From Pteria penguin (taxonomy: Eukaryota > Mollusca > Bivalvia > Pterioida > Pteriidae): a stretch of 64,000 nt of DNA. The notes under the pieces were generated by a model, which did no database searches, was not told where the DNA came from, and worked only from the letters and a program-made list of their open reading frames with translations. Position numbers and translations under genes: made by a program. Of the stretch, positions 48,253 to 61,200 are shown in pieces. Numbering within the stretch: position 1 is the stretch's first letter; every line of letters begins with the position of its first letter. The DNA lies in the NCBI GenBank assembly GCA_035048485.1, contig CM068587.1, positions 30,088,534-30,152,533 of the forward strand, read 5' to 3'.

Positions 48253-48434
48253 GACCTTTTTCCAATTTTAAATGATGTAAGGGGTCTTATACCGGACAAA
48301 TCACTTTTTGCCGGAATTTTCACTTTGACGTTAACGCTTGGAATGTGACGTCGCAGTAATTTGACGCAAATCTAAGCGGTAAATTTGAATTTGTCCGGTA
48401 TTGCCCCTTACATCATGTAAAATTGGCAAAAAGT
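48253..48434. mobile_element. MITE immediately upstream of kringle exon K19
   Basis: The left end (CCTTTTTCCAATTTTAAATG, then ATGTAAGGGGTCTTATACCG) is the inverted repeat of the right end, which reads TTTTTGCCAATTTTACATGA, then TGTAAGGGGCAATACCGGAC, on the minus strand. About 45 bp of imperfect pairing. A related half copy lies at 49140-49250 and another at 42477-42655. Confidence 0.75.
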
Positions 48435-48465
48435 TTATTACGTCAGAAGTGCTATTTCTATCAAG

Positions 48466-48702
48466 GAAGCTTAGGGAAGGACTGTCGCTACAGTGCTAAT
48501 GGTTACGATTATCTTGGAACTGTCAACAGAACAGCTGAAGGCATACCATGTCAACGGTGGGACAAACAATCTCCACATGCCCATGCGTACTCCAAACTGA
48601 GTGACCAGAATAATTATTGTAGGAACCCGGATGCCTCGATGAAGCCATGGTGTTATACAATGTTGTCAACACGTTGGGCATACTGTGATATACCCAGATG
48701 TC
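48466..48702 (+). CDS. Kringle exon K19
   Basis: 79 codons: SLGKDCRYSANGYDY to CDIPRC with six cysteines. Acceptor TATTTCTATCAAG, donor GTAAGTAA, phase 1-1. The acceptor lies only about 32 bp after the MITE end, so part of the pyrimidine tract and branch site may be MITE-derived. The ATG at 48423 lies in the MITE. Confidence 0.85.
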
Positions 48703-48989
48703 GTAAGTAACTATCAGTAAATGTAAAAGAGATTATCCAATGTGTGTACTACGATGACGTCACCATATCATTATCTTCTTGTAAAAAAGGAATAAAAAAA
48801 ATAATCCTACTATGAAAAATAATGCATTATACACGTATATTCCACTCTCGTCAGTTGAGTTTCAAAATACAAACCTAAATACTAGTTGGCTGAAGGTAAA
48901 TATAATTCATACTATGGTGAGGTACCTTGACTCAAAAATTCCATAATTCGTGAAATACGTCTTCGTCGAATTTTGTATGGTGTCAGGAG

Positions 48990-49250
48990 CAATACAATAA
49001 ATATAGAACATATATATCTTTTAATTTAGTGCACCATATGCGCATTTCGACAACTTATGTCTCTTCAGTTATGCTCGTGGCCAAATGATTGGAATTATAT
49101 AAATATATAAATATCTGACATGTAATATTTTGCTACTCAAATTTGCGACAATTTGTGACGTCACGATCAAGGCAATAACGTCATAATGATAATTTCGGCA
49201 AAACGTGGTTTGTCGGATATTACATCATGTAAAATTGGAGAAAGGGCAGA
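48990..49250 (-). repeat. Fragments of two repeats seen elsewhere in the window
   Basis: Positions 49018-49105, minus strand, match the end of the intronic element of the kringle array (CGAAATGCGCATATGGTGCA). Positions 49140-49250 are half of the K19-type MITE (ACATCATGTAAAATTGG end). Confidence 0.55.
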
Positions 49251-50265
49251 AAAGATTAGCAAAAACAAATCGTAAACAAACCAAAAAACATTCATTTAAA
49301 ATTAGAAGAGTCAGCGATCTGAGTGAAATCAGGTGCCCGTCCCTTAGAAAAGTACTCATCTTCCACTCACTTCCGTTCAGTAGAAATGAAGAATTCCAGA
49401 TTAAGTTTGAAAGAAAGAAAAACAAGCAAAATACAAACTATATTTTCTCTCAGATTAAATTAATAAAATATAAAAAACAAATCTTTACGTACAAAAGACA
49501 TCACTTAGCGAATAAATGTACAATGTTTGATTGTTTCCCGACAGGTATACCGTGGTTATACCTTTTAACGGAGTTTTCCAGACGATACTTGTGCAAAATT
49601 TTATGATTAAATTATTATTCACAAATTAATTTACACATAAGTGACTTGACATCGCATCGTAAACAGTTGAGCAGGCAGTTTGGATGCGGCGCGGCGAGAT
49701 GAAATAACACACTAGGAAGCATATTGCATGGTGGTACATCATATACGTTGTCAAGTTTGTTGGTTCAACTTGATCGTAATAATTGTGTACGTGAATGGAA
49801 CTAGAAATTGCAATCGTCCTTGACCCAAGAATTAAAATGGACAGGACGAAGTTGTTGTCGACAGTATTTTTGATAGATGGAATCAGAGGCAATATGAACA
49901 GAGATTATGTACAATGTAGTAATACATCTGAGGAAGGTATATCGTGGTTATACGTGTCTGATTGCTAACATGTGGACCAATCAGAATTATCAAAATAAAA
50001 CAAATGCATTAGAATATTCGATCTTCTGTTGACTGATTGATGCCACATTCAAATGATGGTAAACAATATAGGAAAAATTATCTTGGTCTTCTAAATAGTA
50101 ATAGTAATAGGCTAATTTAAGTAAATTTCAAAAAAATTATCATTATATTATATTTCTATTCAGATATTTATTACGTGTATAAAAATGCTTTAGTTGTAAA
50201 CAGTATTTTCTGATGACATCTTTTGACTTCATCGAGGTCACCTACCTTATATTAACTGATTTCAG
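49251..50265. other. Intronic; possible MITE-like repeat at 49545-49965
   Basis: GGTATACCGTGGTTATACC at 49548 and GGTATATCGTGGTTATACG near 49936 are near-palindromic and similar, and may bound a 0.4-kb element. Frames of 66-133 codons here have no recognised domain. Confidence 0.3.
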
Positions 50266-50505
50266 TCAATATTTCTGACGAATGCCTAGACACACCTGAC
50301 AGATTTACTTATAGAGGAACTGTCAGTAAAACAATAAATGGAATAACCTGCCAAAGATGGGACAGTCAAACGCCACATCGACACAAATTTTCAAACCTAG
50401 AAAGCGATGAAAACTTTTGTAGGAATCCCGATTGGTCCCTTCGGCCATGGTGTTATACCACGTCGCCTTTAACACGCTGGGCTTATTGTGATATACCAAT
50501 GTGTG
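50266..50505 (+). CDS. Kringle exon K20
   Basis: Found by direct translation; no ATG precedes it. 80 codons: NISDECLDTPDRFTYRG to CDIPMC, with CQRWDSQTPHRH, NFCRNPD and RPWCYTT cores and all six cysteines. Acceptor AACTGATTTCAG, donor GTGAGT, phase 1-1. Its loop reads PDWS. Confidence 0.88.
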
Positions 50506-51110
50506 GTGAGTCTATGGAGATTTTACATATATTATTATAAATCATGAATATGGATGGAAATCGCACTATCAAAGCGGGAAAATTAATTTGAATTTAATTA
50601 ATCTAGTGAAAGAAGAATTTAACTCGTCTCCCAATGACTAACTAACGATGGTTTATTTCATTTTACATGTATTTAAGTTAGATGCACTCGAAATAATCAT
50701 TTATCACTCGATTCCTTGATAAGACTATTTTCGTTTATTATTCATAGACAACTGAATATGTTGCAAACATTTCACTACTGTTCGGTTTTATCGATTTTTC
50801 TGAAATAGAGTTTTTTCCATTAAATTTGAGTGCAGTATAACTTTTGCCGAATTCTTTAAGGTTTAATATTCACAGTTTTTCCTTGTAAGATTTTACATGT
50901 TTTATGCCTGTTATAAAACTCTAGAAAAGACAAAATACATCTCAAACCTTTTCAGTATCAATTATCCAACATTATAATTATTCTGCTGCCACATAACACA
51001 AAACATTCCAAATGTCCATAACGGGTGTCCGATGTTCTAGAACTGTCTATATAGAATACGTTTACCTACGCCATCATGACTTGTATGTAATATCAACATG
51101 TATTTTCTAG

Positions 51111-51137
51111 ATGCCTCTAACACAGTCAACAAACCAG
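51111..51137 (+). CDS. Linker mini-exon m6 (27 nt)
   Basis: Acceptor TGTATTTTCTAG, donor GTAATA. Phase 1-1 reading starts with a split codon completed by the G that ends K20, then ASNTVNKP and a split Gly codon. Confidence 0.45.
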
Positions 51138-51617
51138 GTAATATTAAGCATGAAGACCAAGATTAGGTAACACATCTGCCTATTATCACTAAAAAACACA
51201 ACAGTTTACCATTTTAATAATAGGGGTATACAGGTATGAACATTTTGTTTAGCTCGTATTTGCATGCATTACTTTTGTATCTGTTTTGACCTTTCGTCCC
51301 TGTTATGGTAGAACTTGGAATCGTTGCGTGTATAAATGTCTGCCACTTCATCTTTCTCACACTATTCATATACAATCCATAGACGTATTTATATACGTCT
51401 ATGTACAAACTAACAGTGCTACTGCTATCTTGAGCAAAGTATGTTTCAAAAACTTAGTAATACCATTGCTTTGAATATATAAGAATATTGAATCGTATAT
51501 GTTTGATAGTAGCATCGTTGAAATTGAAAAGTGATAAGTACTGGTTTGTAAATATTTTTTCAAAAAGTAAAACTGGTTACCAGATGTTGGTTAGCATTGT
51601 TTATGTTTTCGTTACAG

Positions 51618-51848
51618 TTATACAATGCCGAGAAACCTCTAGCGGCTATGAGTATCGGGGAACAATGAACACCACAGAAAACAATCTACAATGTCAACGG
51701 TGGGATAGCCAGTACCCACACAAACACTCTGTCAGTAAAATGAAAAACCAGGAGAATTACTGCCGAAACCCGAATGGACGTAACAAACCTTGGTGTTACA
51801 CTGTTTCACATTCCACAGTGTGGGAATTCTGTGATGTCCCTCGTTGTA
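51618..51848 (+). CDS. Kringle exon K21, donor interrupted by a transposon
   Basis: 77 codons: IQCRETSSGYEYRG to CDVPRC, six cysteines, acceptor TTTTCGTTACAG, phase 1-1. The donor now reads A/GTAAGG, because a 2.6-kb element begins four bases into the intron. Before insertion it would have read A/GTAAGTGA like the other exons. The altered donor may still work. Last kringle in the window. Confidence 0.87.
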
Positions 51849-51876
51849 GTAAGGGGACGACCATTTGATTCCAGGA

Positions 51877-51900
51877 GGGGGGGGGGGGGGGGGGGGGGGG
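51877..51900 (+). repeat. Homopolymer run of 24 G
   Basis: An uninterrupted G tract just inside the left end of the 2.6-kb element. Such a tract may form quadruplex DNA, and its exact length is uncertain in any assembly. Confidence 0.9.
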
Positions 51901-52192
51901 CCTGACACATGTTGGAAATAAAATAAATATTATGACCCTGAAAATGCTGGAAATAAAAAAATCTGGCTTTGACTGAAATGAAAATAAATATTCTGGCTAC
52001 TGGCATGTACATATACCAAATCATGCAAATATAAAGCTGAATGTTCTATAGCTTCGCTCGCCAGATTGCTTCCTACATGTATACAATAATATGCAGTAGT
52101 TTAACTGTAAAACTCATATTATAGTAGGATTTATAGCACTAGACAAATAGTGCTAGTGAATATATTCAACAAAAACTTTATAGAATTGTTGC

Positions 52193-53790
52193 TTGTTCGC
52201 TCACCTGAGACAAAGGCTCAAGTGAGCCATAGTCATAGTGCGCCGTACGTCCGTCCGTCGTAAACTGTTCATCTTCTTCTCAAGAACCGCTGAACAGATT
52301 TCTATGAAACTTGATAGAAGTAGATTACTCGTGGTTCCCTACAAATATTGTTGTTTTTGTCCAAATCCGTGAACAGGTGTTGCTACCACTGGCAAAAGTG
52401 GGGCTCAGAGGGTATCCTACTTTGACAAACTTCTTCTTCAGACCTGATGCATATAGAGACAAACTGAATGCATAAGAATGGTCTAGAAGGATGAGTTAAT
52501 AAGTGTTATTATTTTTTGTTCTGTTCCGAAATCAAATTTCTGACGTTTTTTCGACATTATTTTTGACTTATTGTCATGTTTTTCAGTTAATTGATAATGG
52601 TGATTTCTTATGGACTATTTTGATCATAATTATGGTAAGGAATATTATTGCGAAAGAATTTTGTCAAAATCTCAATTTTTGGATTTTTTATGGATTTTTT
52701 AAGACTTCCAAGAAAAAAGGGGGGGGTGGCCGTTTTTCACATTTTCAACTTTTTCTGCAAAACTGTTGGAAGGATGAAAACTTGGTAGAAATAAATAATT
52801 TATGACCCCCTTCAAATTTTGTCGTTTTCGTCCAGACCTCTTTACAGGTGGCACCACCGCTGTCAAAAGTAGGTCACAAAAGAGTACCATCCTTTGACAA
52901 TCTTCTTCTTCATACTGGCTGTATACAGAGACAAATGATCTAGAGGGATGAGCGAAGACGTATTGTCATTTTGGTTCCCTTCCAAAATACAGTTTCAGAA
53001 GTTTTTTCCAACATTTTTTGGACTTCAGTGCAGAAAAGTGTCATATTTCCTTGTTAATTGATAATGATGATTTCTTATGGACTTGAGCATAATTATAGTA
53101 AGGAATGTTATTTTGAAAGAATTTGTCAATATCTCAATTTTGGTATTTTCTATGAATTTTAAGACTTCCAAATGAGGGTGTATAGGGACATTTCTTCACA
53201 TTTTAACCTCTGCTGTTATACAACATGAAAAATTTTGATGAAATATGGTATACATGAAGTACTATACGTCCTCTATCAATTTTGTACATTTCATCCAAAT
53301 TGGTCAACAGGCGGTGCCACCATGGCTAAAAAATAGGTCTCACAATGGTACATATACCACTTGGTAATTAAAATATGAAGAGTAGCTGTTTCATTTCTTT
53401 ACACATCTAAATAAGTTTAAGATGTTTCACAACACTCAACATCTGAAATTATGCTATTTTAAGTTAGATCTGGACAATATTTGAAACAATTGTTGTTCAT
53501 GGACTTGGAAATCAGTCAACAAAAGGCCCCATCTACAAAAAATGACAAACTTGTTGCCCTGAATCACATCTTGCAGAGACATAGCAAATACTTAGTATCA
53601 AGTCACCTGAATGGATGTGCAAAACACTGTTGTTTTTTATTCTGGTCTAAAATAAAATTTGACATATTTTCAGCATTTGTGTTGACTAAGTCACAGTAAT
53701 GCAAAAATAGATGAGTGTTCTTCTTTCCTGCATAACTGATCATCTAGGTACTCAGGTGAGCGATATAGGCCCACTTGGGCCTCTTGTTTT
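52193..53790. mobile_element. Nested repeat with CGCTCACCTGAG ends and internal tandem copies
   Basis: CGCTCACCTGAG at 52198-52209 is inverted at 53751-53762; the element ends near GGGCCTCTTGTTT. Inside, a block of about 460 bp (GTCCA-type start, AACAGGTG, CACCACNGCT, ACTTTGACAA-like) occurs about three times (near 52358, 52830 and 53288). Non-coding; similar repeats are frequent in mollusc DNA. Confidence 0.6.
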
Positions 53791-54559
53791 AAAAAATATA
53801 TTTGCGTGTCCATTTTGAGGGGCAGACACGGGACAAGGGCTCTACCATCAGCTTTCTGAGAGATTTTCTCTTCAGAAAAATCTCCTTGATTGGAATAGTG
53901 TCATCATAAGTAAGTCAAAAAAGAATCAGATATTATCATTCGGACAGGAAACCAAAACAGCAACACTTCATTACACATCTATAGTGATAAATGGAAATTC
54001 TCTCCCTAGATACCAGAGACTAAGAGAGACTATACACTTCACTATAAAAACTAATAGTATAAAAACCGATGCAATTAAAGTAGTGTTTGCATATTACTTG
54101 TTGAGTCTACCTTATATGTGTTTTGTAAACAAAATTATAGAAGGATGACTGTGTTGGTTTAAACATTATTTATTAATGGCTATATATACATAAATCAATC
54201 AACAATTAAAAACTATCACGATATGGCAACAAGATAATGATCTTATGTTAAGCCATCTCCTGGTGTTATGCATATATTGCAATGCAGTTCTAACAAGTAT
54301 TTCTTGGCGGCAAAAAGGTCAAGAAAATAAATAATCTGTCCCAGGATATTAAAAAAAAAAATAAATATTCTTTCCTTCAAATATCTGAAAATAAATAATC
54401 TGACTCGACCAAATTTGCCAGCCCCCCTCCCCTCAGAATCAAATGGTCGTCCCCTAAGTGACTTGCAAATTTAACGTTATGTAACGCAAGATTCTCTTCA
54501 TCTGAAGTGTTCTTATACTTCCTGACCTAGAAGTTTGAGGTTGTGAAGTATTCCTTTAC

Positions 54560-55227
54560 AGTCTTAGTCCACAGTACACCATGTGTACAATATTCCTTTA
54601 CAGTATTAGTCCACAGTCTGTCATGTGTACAGTATTCATTACAGTCTTAGTCCACAGTCCATCATATGTGAAGTATTCCTTTACAGTATTAGTCCACAGT
54701 CCATCATGTGTGCAGTATTCATTACAGTCTTAGTCCACAGTCCATCATGTGTGCAGTATTCCTTTACAGTCTTAGTCCACAGTCCATCATGTGTGCAGTA
54801 TTCCTTTACAGTATTAGTCCACAGTCCATCATGTGTGCAGTATTCATTACAGTCTTAGTCCATAGTCCATCATATGTGAAGTATTCCTTTACAGTCTTAG
54901 TGCACAGTCCATCATGTGTGCAGTATTCCTTTACAGTATTAGTCCACAGTCCATCATATGTACAGTATTCCTTTACAGTCTTAGTCCACAGTCCATCATG
55001 TGTGCAGTATTCCTTTACAGTCTTAGTCTATAGTCCATCATGTGTGCAGTATTCCTTTACAGTCTTAGTCCACAGTCCATCATGTGTGCAGTATTCCTTT
55101 ACAGTCTTAGTCCACAGTCCATCATGTGTGCAGTATTCCTTTACAGTCTTAGTCCACAGTCCATCATGTGTGCAGTATTCCTTTACAGTCTTAGTCCACA
55201 GTCTATCATGTGTGCAGTATTCAAAAA
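54560..55227. repeat. Minisatellite, 42-bp unit, about 16 copies
   Basis: The unit has TATTCCTTTACAGTCTTAG, then TCCACAGTCCATCATGTGTG; some copies are 40 bp because two bases of CCTTTACAG are missing. As 42 is a multiple of three, frames of up to 198 codons stay open on both strands. This is a property of the repeat and not evidence of a protein. Confidence 0.9.
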
Positions 55228-58200
55228 CTTCTGTTTGTCTGTGTGATCTAGGCATCCTTGTCGTGTACAGTTGCCAAATACTTCTGTTAGTCAGAGTGAT
55301 CTAGGAATCCTTGTCGTGTACAGTTACCAAATACTTCTGTTAGTCAGCGTGATCTACGCATCCTTGTCGTGTACAGTTACCAAATACTTCTGTTTGTCAG
55401 CGTGATCTAGGAATCCTTGTCGTGTACAATTACCAAATACTTCTGTTAGTCAGCGTGATCTAGGCATCCTTGTCGTGAACAGTTACCAAATACTTCTGTT
55501 TGTCAGCGTGATCTAGGAATCCTTGTCGTGTACAGTTACCAAATACTTCTGTTAGTCAGCGTGATCTAGGCATCCTTGTCGTGAACAGTTACCAAATACT
55601 TCTGTTTGTCAGCGTGATCTAGGAATCCTTGTCGTGTACAGTTACCAAATACTTCTGTTAGTCAGCGTGATCTAGGCATCCTTGTCGTGAACAGTTACCA
55701 AATACTTCTGTTTGTCAGCGTGATCTAGGAATCCTTGTCGTGTACAGTTACCAAATACTTCTGTTAGTCAGCGTGATCTAGGCATCCTTGTCGTGAACAG
55801 TTACCAAATACTTCTGTTAGTCAGCGTGATCTAGGCATCCTTGTCGTGTACAATTACCAAATACTTCTGTTTCTCTGTGTGATCTAGGCATCCTTGTCGT
55901 GAACAGTTACCAAATACTTCTGTTTGTCAGCGTGATCTAGGAATCCTTGTCGTGTACAGTTACCAAATACTTCTGTTAGTCAGCGTGATCTAGGCATCCT
56001 TGTCGTGAACAGTTACCAAATACTTCTGTTTGTCAGCGTGATCTAGGAATCCTTGTCGTGTACAGTTACCAAATACTTCTGTTAGTCAGCGTGACCTAGG
56101 CATCCTTGTCGTGAACAGTTACCAAATACTTCTCTTAGTCAGCGTGATCTAGGCATCCTTGTCGTGTACAATTACCAAATATTTCTGTTTGTCTGTGTGA
56201 TCTGGGCATCCTTGTCGTGTACAGTTACCAAATACTTCTGTTTGTCTGTGTGATCTAGGCATCCTTGTCGTGTACATTTACCAAATACTTCTGTTTGTCT
56301 GTGTGATCTAGGCATCCTTGTCGTGTACAGTTGCCAAATACTTCTGTTTGTCTGTGTGATCTAGGCATCCTTGTCGTGTACAGTTACCAAATATTTCCGT
56401 TTGTCTGTGTGATCTAGGTTTCCTTGTCGTGTACAGTTACCAAATCCTTCTGTTTGTCTGTGGGATCTAGGTTTCCTTGTCATGTACAGTTACCAAATAC
56501 TTCTGTTTGTCTGTGTGATCTACGTTTCCTGGTCATGTACAGTTACCAAATACTTCTGTTGGTCTTTGTGATCTAGACATCCTTGTCGTGTACAGTTACC
56601 AAATACTTCTGTTTGTCTGTAGGATCTAGGTTTCCTTGTCGTGTACAGTTACCAAATACTTCTGTTTGTCTGTGTGATCTAGGCATCCTTGTCCTGTACA
56701 GTTGCCAAATACTTCTGTTTGTCTGTGTGATCTAGGCATCCTTGTCGTGTACAGTTACCAAATACTTCTGTTTTTCTGTGGGATCTAGGTTTCCTTGTCG
56801 TGTACAGTTACCAAATATTTCTGTTTCTCTGTGTGATCTAGGTTTCCTTGTCGTGTACAGTTACCAAATACTTCTGTTTGTCAGCGTGATCTAGGCATCC
56901 TTGTCGTGTACAGTTACCAAATACTTCTGTTTGTCTGTGTAATCTAGGCATCCTTGTCGAGTACAGTTACCAAAAACTTCTGTTTGTCTGTGTGATCTAG
57001 GTTTCCTTGTCATGTACAGTTACCAAATACTTCTATTTGTCTGTGTAATCTAGGCATCCTTGTCGAGTACAGTTACCAAAAACTTCTGTTTGTCTGTGGG
57101 ATCTAGGTTTCCTTGTCATGTACAGTTACCAAATACTTCTGTTTGTCAGCGTGATCTAGGAATCCTTGTCGTGTACAGTTACAAAATACTTCTGTTAGTC
57201 AGCGTGATCTAGGCATCCTTGTCGTGTACAGTTACCAAATACTTCTGTTTGTCTGTCTGATCTACGCATCCTTGTCGTGTTACAGTTACCAAATACTTCT
57301 GTTTGTCTGTGTGATCTAGGTTTCCTTGTCATGTACAGTTACCAAATACTTCTGTTGGTCTGTGTGATCTAGACATCCTTGTCGTGTACAGTTACCAAAT
57401 ACTTCTCTTTGTCTGTGGGATCTAGGTTTCCTTGTCATGAACAGTTACCAAATACTTCTGTTTGTCTGTGTGATCTACGCATCCTTGTCGTGTACAGTTA
57501 CCAAATATTTCTGTTTGTCTGTGTGATCTAGGTTTCTTTGTCATGTACAGTTACCAAATACTTCTGTTTCTCAGCGTGATCTAGGCATCCTTGTCGTGTA
57601 CAGTTACCAAATACTTCTGTTTGTCTGTGGGATATAGGTTTCCTTGTCGTGTAGAGTTACCAAATACTTCTGTTTGTCTGTGTGATCTAGGCATCCTTGT
57701 CGTGTACAGTTACCAAATACTTCTGTTTGTCTGTGGGATCTAGGTTTCCTTGTCGTGTACAGTTACCAAATACTTCTGTTTGTCTGTGTGATCTAGGTTT
57801 CCTTGTCATGTACAGTTACCAAATACCTCTGTTTGTCAGCGTGATCTAGGCATCCTTGTCGTGTACAGTTACCAAATACTTCTGTTTGTCTGTGTGATCT
57901 AGGTTTCCTTGTCATGTACAGTTACCAAATACTTCTGTTTGTCTGTGTAATCTAGGCATCCTTGTCGAGTACAGTTACCAAATACTTCTGTTTGTCTGTG
58001 TGATCTAGGTTTCCTTGTCATGTACAGTTACCAAATACTTCTGTTTGTATGTGTGAGCTAGGTTTCCTTGTCATGTACAGTATTCAAATACTTCTGTTTG
58101 TCTGTGTGATCTAGGTTTCCTTGTCGTGTACAGTTACCAAATACTTCTGTTTGTCAGCGTGATCTAGGAATCCTTGTCGTGTACAGTTACCAAATACTTC

Positions 58201-61200
58201 TGTTAGTCAGCGTGATCTAGGCATCCTTGTCGTGAACAGTTACCAAATACTTCTGTTTGTCAGCGTGATCTAGGAATCCTTGTCGTGTACAGTTACCAAA
58301 TACTTCTGTTAGTCAGCGTGATCTAGGCATCCTTGTCGTGAACAGTTACCAAATACTTCTGTTAGTCAGCGTGATCTAGGCATCCTTGTCGTGTACAATT
58401 ACCAAATACTTCTGTTTCTCTGTGTGATCTAGGCATCCTTGTCGTGAACAGTTACCAAATACTTCTGTTTGTCAGCGTGATCTAGGAATCCTTGTCGTGT
58501 ACAGTTACCAAATACTTCTGTTAGTCAGCGTGATCTAGGCATCCTTGTCGTGAACAGTTACCAAATACTTCTGTTTGTCAGCGTGATCTAGGAATCCTTG
58601 TCGTGTACAGTTACCAAATACTTCTGTTAGTCAGCGTGACCTAGGCATCCTTGTCGTGAACAGTTACCAAATACTTCTGTTAGTCAGCGTGATCTAGGCA
58701 TCCTTGTCGTGTACAATTACCAAATATTTCTGTTTGTCTGTGTGATCTGGGCATCCTTGTCGTGTACAGTTACCAAATACTTCTGTTTGTCTGTGTGATC
58801 TAGGCATCCTTGTCGTGTACATTTACCAAATACTTCTGTTTGTCTGTGTGATCTAGGCATCCTTGTCGTGTACAGTTGCCAAATACTTCTGTTTGTCTGT
58901 GTGATCTAGGCATCCTTGTCGTGTACAGTTACCAAATATTTCTGTTTGTCTGTGTGATCTAGGTTTCCTTGTCGTGTACAGTTACCAAATACTTCTGTTT
59001 GTCTGTGGGATCTAGGTTTCCTTGTCATGTACAATTACCAAATACTTCTGTTTGTCTGTGTGATCTAGGTTTCCTGGTCATGTACAGTTACCAAATACTT
59101 CTGTTGGTCTTTGTGATCTAGACATCCTTGTCGTGTACAGTTACCAAATACTTCTGTTTGTCTGTGGGATCTAGGTTTCCTTGTCGTGTACAGTTACCAA
59201 ATACTTCTGTTTGTCTGTGTGATCTAGGCATCCTTGTCGTGTACAGTTGCCAAATACTTCTGTTTGTCTGTGTGATCTAGGCATCCTTGTCGTGTACAGT
59301 TACCAAATACTTCTGTTTTTCTGTGGGATCTAGGTTTCCTTGTCGTGTACAGTTACCAAATATTTCTGTTTCTCTGTGTGATCTAGGTTTCCTTGTCGTG
59401 TACAGTTACCAAATACTTCTGTTTGTCAGCGTGATCTAGGCATCCTTGTCGTGTACAGTTACCAAATACTTCTGTTTGTCTGTGTAATCTAGGCATCCTT
59501 GTCGAGTACAGTTACCAAAAACTTCTGTTTGTCTGTGGGATCTAGGTTTCCTTGTCATGTACAGTTACCAAATACTTCTGTTTGTCAGCGTGATCTAGGA
59601 ATCCTTGTCGTGTACAGTTACAAAATACTTCTGTTAGTCAGCGTGATCTAGGCATCCTTGTCGTGTACAGTTACCAAATACTTCTGTTTGTCTGTCTGAT
59701 CTACGCATCCTTGTCGTGTACAGTTACCAAATACTTCTGTTTGTCTGTGTGATCTAGGTTTCCTTGTCATGTACAGTTACCAAATACTTCTGTTGGTCTG
59801 TGTGATCTAGACATCCTTGTCGTGTACAGTTACCAAATACTTCTCTTTGTCTGTGGGATCTAGGTTTCCTTGTCATGAACAGTTACCAAATACTTCTGTT
59901 TGTCTGTGTGATCTACGCATCCTTGTCGTGTACAGTTACCAAATATTTCTGTTTGTCTGTGTGATCTAGGTTTCTTTGTCATGTACAGTTACCAAATACT
60001 TCTGTTTCTCAGCGTGATCTAGGCATCCTTGTCGTGTACAGTTACCAAATACTTCTGTTTGTCTGTGGGATATAGGTTTCCTTGTCGTGTAGAGTTACCA
60101 AATACTTCTGTTTGTCTGTGTGATCTAGGCATCCTTGTCGTGTACAGTTACCAAATACTTCTGTTTGTCTCTGGGATCTAGGTTTCCTTGTCGTGTACAG
60201 TTACCAAATACTTCTGTTTGTCTGTGTGATCTAGGTTTCCTTGTCATGTACAGTTACCAAATACCTCTGTTTGTCAGCGTGATCTAGGCATCCTTGTCGT
60301 GTACAATTACCAAATACTTCTGTTTGTCTGTGTGATCTAGGTTTCCTTGTCATGTACAGTTACCAAATACTTCTGTTTGTCTGTGTAATCTAGGCATCCT
60401 TGTCGTGTACAGTTACCAAATATTTCTGTTTGTCTGTGTGATCTAGGTTTCCTTGTCGTGTACAGTTACCAAATACTTCTGTTTGTCTGTGGGATCTAGG
60501 TTTCCTTGTCATGTACAGTTACCAAATACTTCTGTTTGTCTGTGTGATCTAGGTTTCCTGGTCATGTACAGTTACCAAATACTTCTGTTGGTCTTTGTGA
60601 TCTAGACATCCTTGTCGTGTACAGTTACCAAATACTTCTGTTTGTCTGTGGGATCTAGGTTTCCTTGTCGTGTACAGTTACCAAATACTTCTGTTTGTCT
60701 GTGTGATCTAGGCATCCTTGTCGTGTACAGTTGCCAAATACTTCTGTTTGTCTGTGTGATCTAGGCATCCTTGTCGTGTACAGTTACCAAATACTTCTGT
60801 TTTTCTGTGGGATCTAGGTTTCCTTGTCGTGTACAGTTACCAAATATTTCTGTTTCTCTGTGTGATCTAGGTTTCCTTGTCGTGTACAGTTACCAAATAC
60901 TTCTGTTTGTCAGCGTGATCTAGGCATCCTTGTCGTGTACAGTTACCAAATACTTCTGTTTGTCTGTGTAATCTAGGCATCCTTGTCGAGTACAGTTACC
61001 AAAAAACTTCTGTTTGTCTGTGGGATCTAGGTTTCCTTGTCATGTACAGTTACCAAATACTTCTGTTTGTCAGCGTGATCTAGGAATCCTTGTCGTGTAC
61101 AGTTACAAAATACTTCTGTTAGTCAGCGTGATCTAGGCATCCTTGTCGTGTACAGTTACCAAATACTTCTGTTTGTCTGTCTGATCTACGCATCCTTGTC

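Larger units (their letters stand above)
51853..54454. mobile_element. 2.6-kb inverted-repeat element with TAA target duplication
   Basis: The left end GGGGACGACCATTTGATTC is matched exactly by the reverse complement of the right end (54436-54454), followed by imperfect G-rich sequence. TAA flanks both sides (51850-51852 and 54455-54457). A 3-bp TWA target fits PIF/Harbinger-like elements; no transposase is present. The interior contains a G run, AAATAAATAATCTG-like repeats near both ends, and another nested repeat. Confidence 0.8.

Noticed and set aside
54625..55304. Repetitive open frames of 66-198 codons on both strands
   Set aside because: The 42-bp unit is a multiple of three without stops, so frames stay open by arithmetic. 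There is no codon bias or domain.
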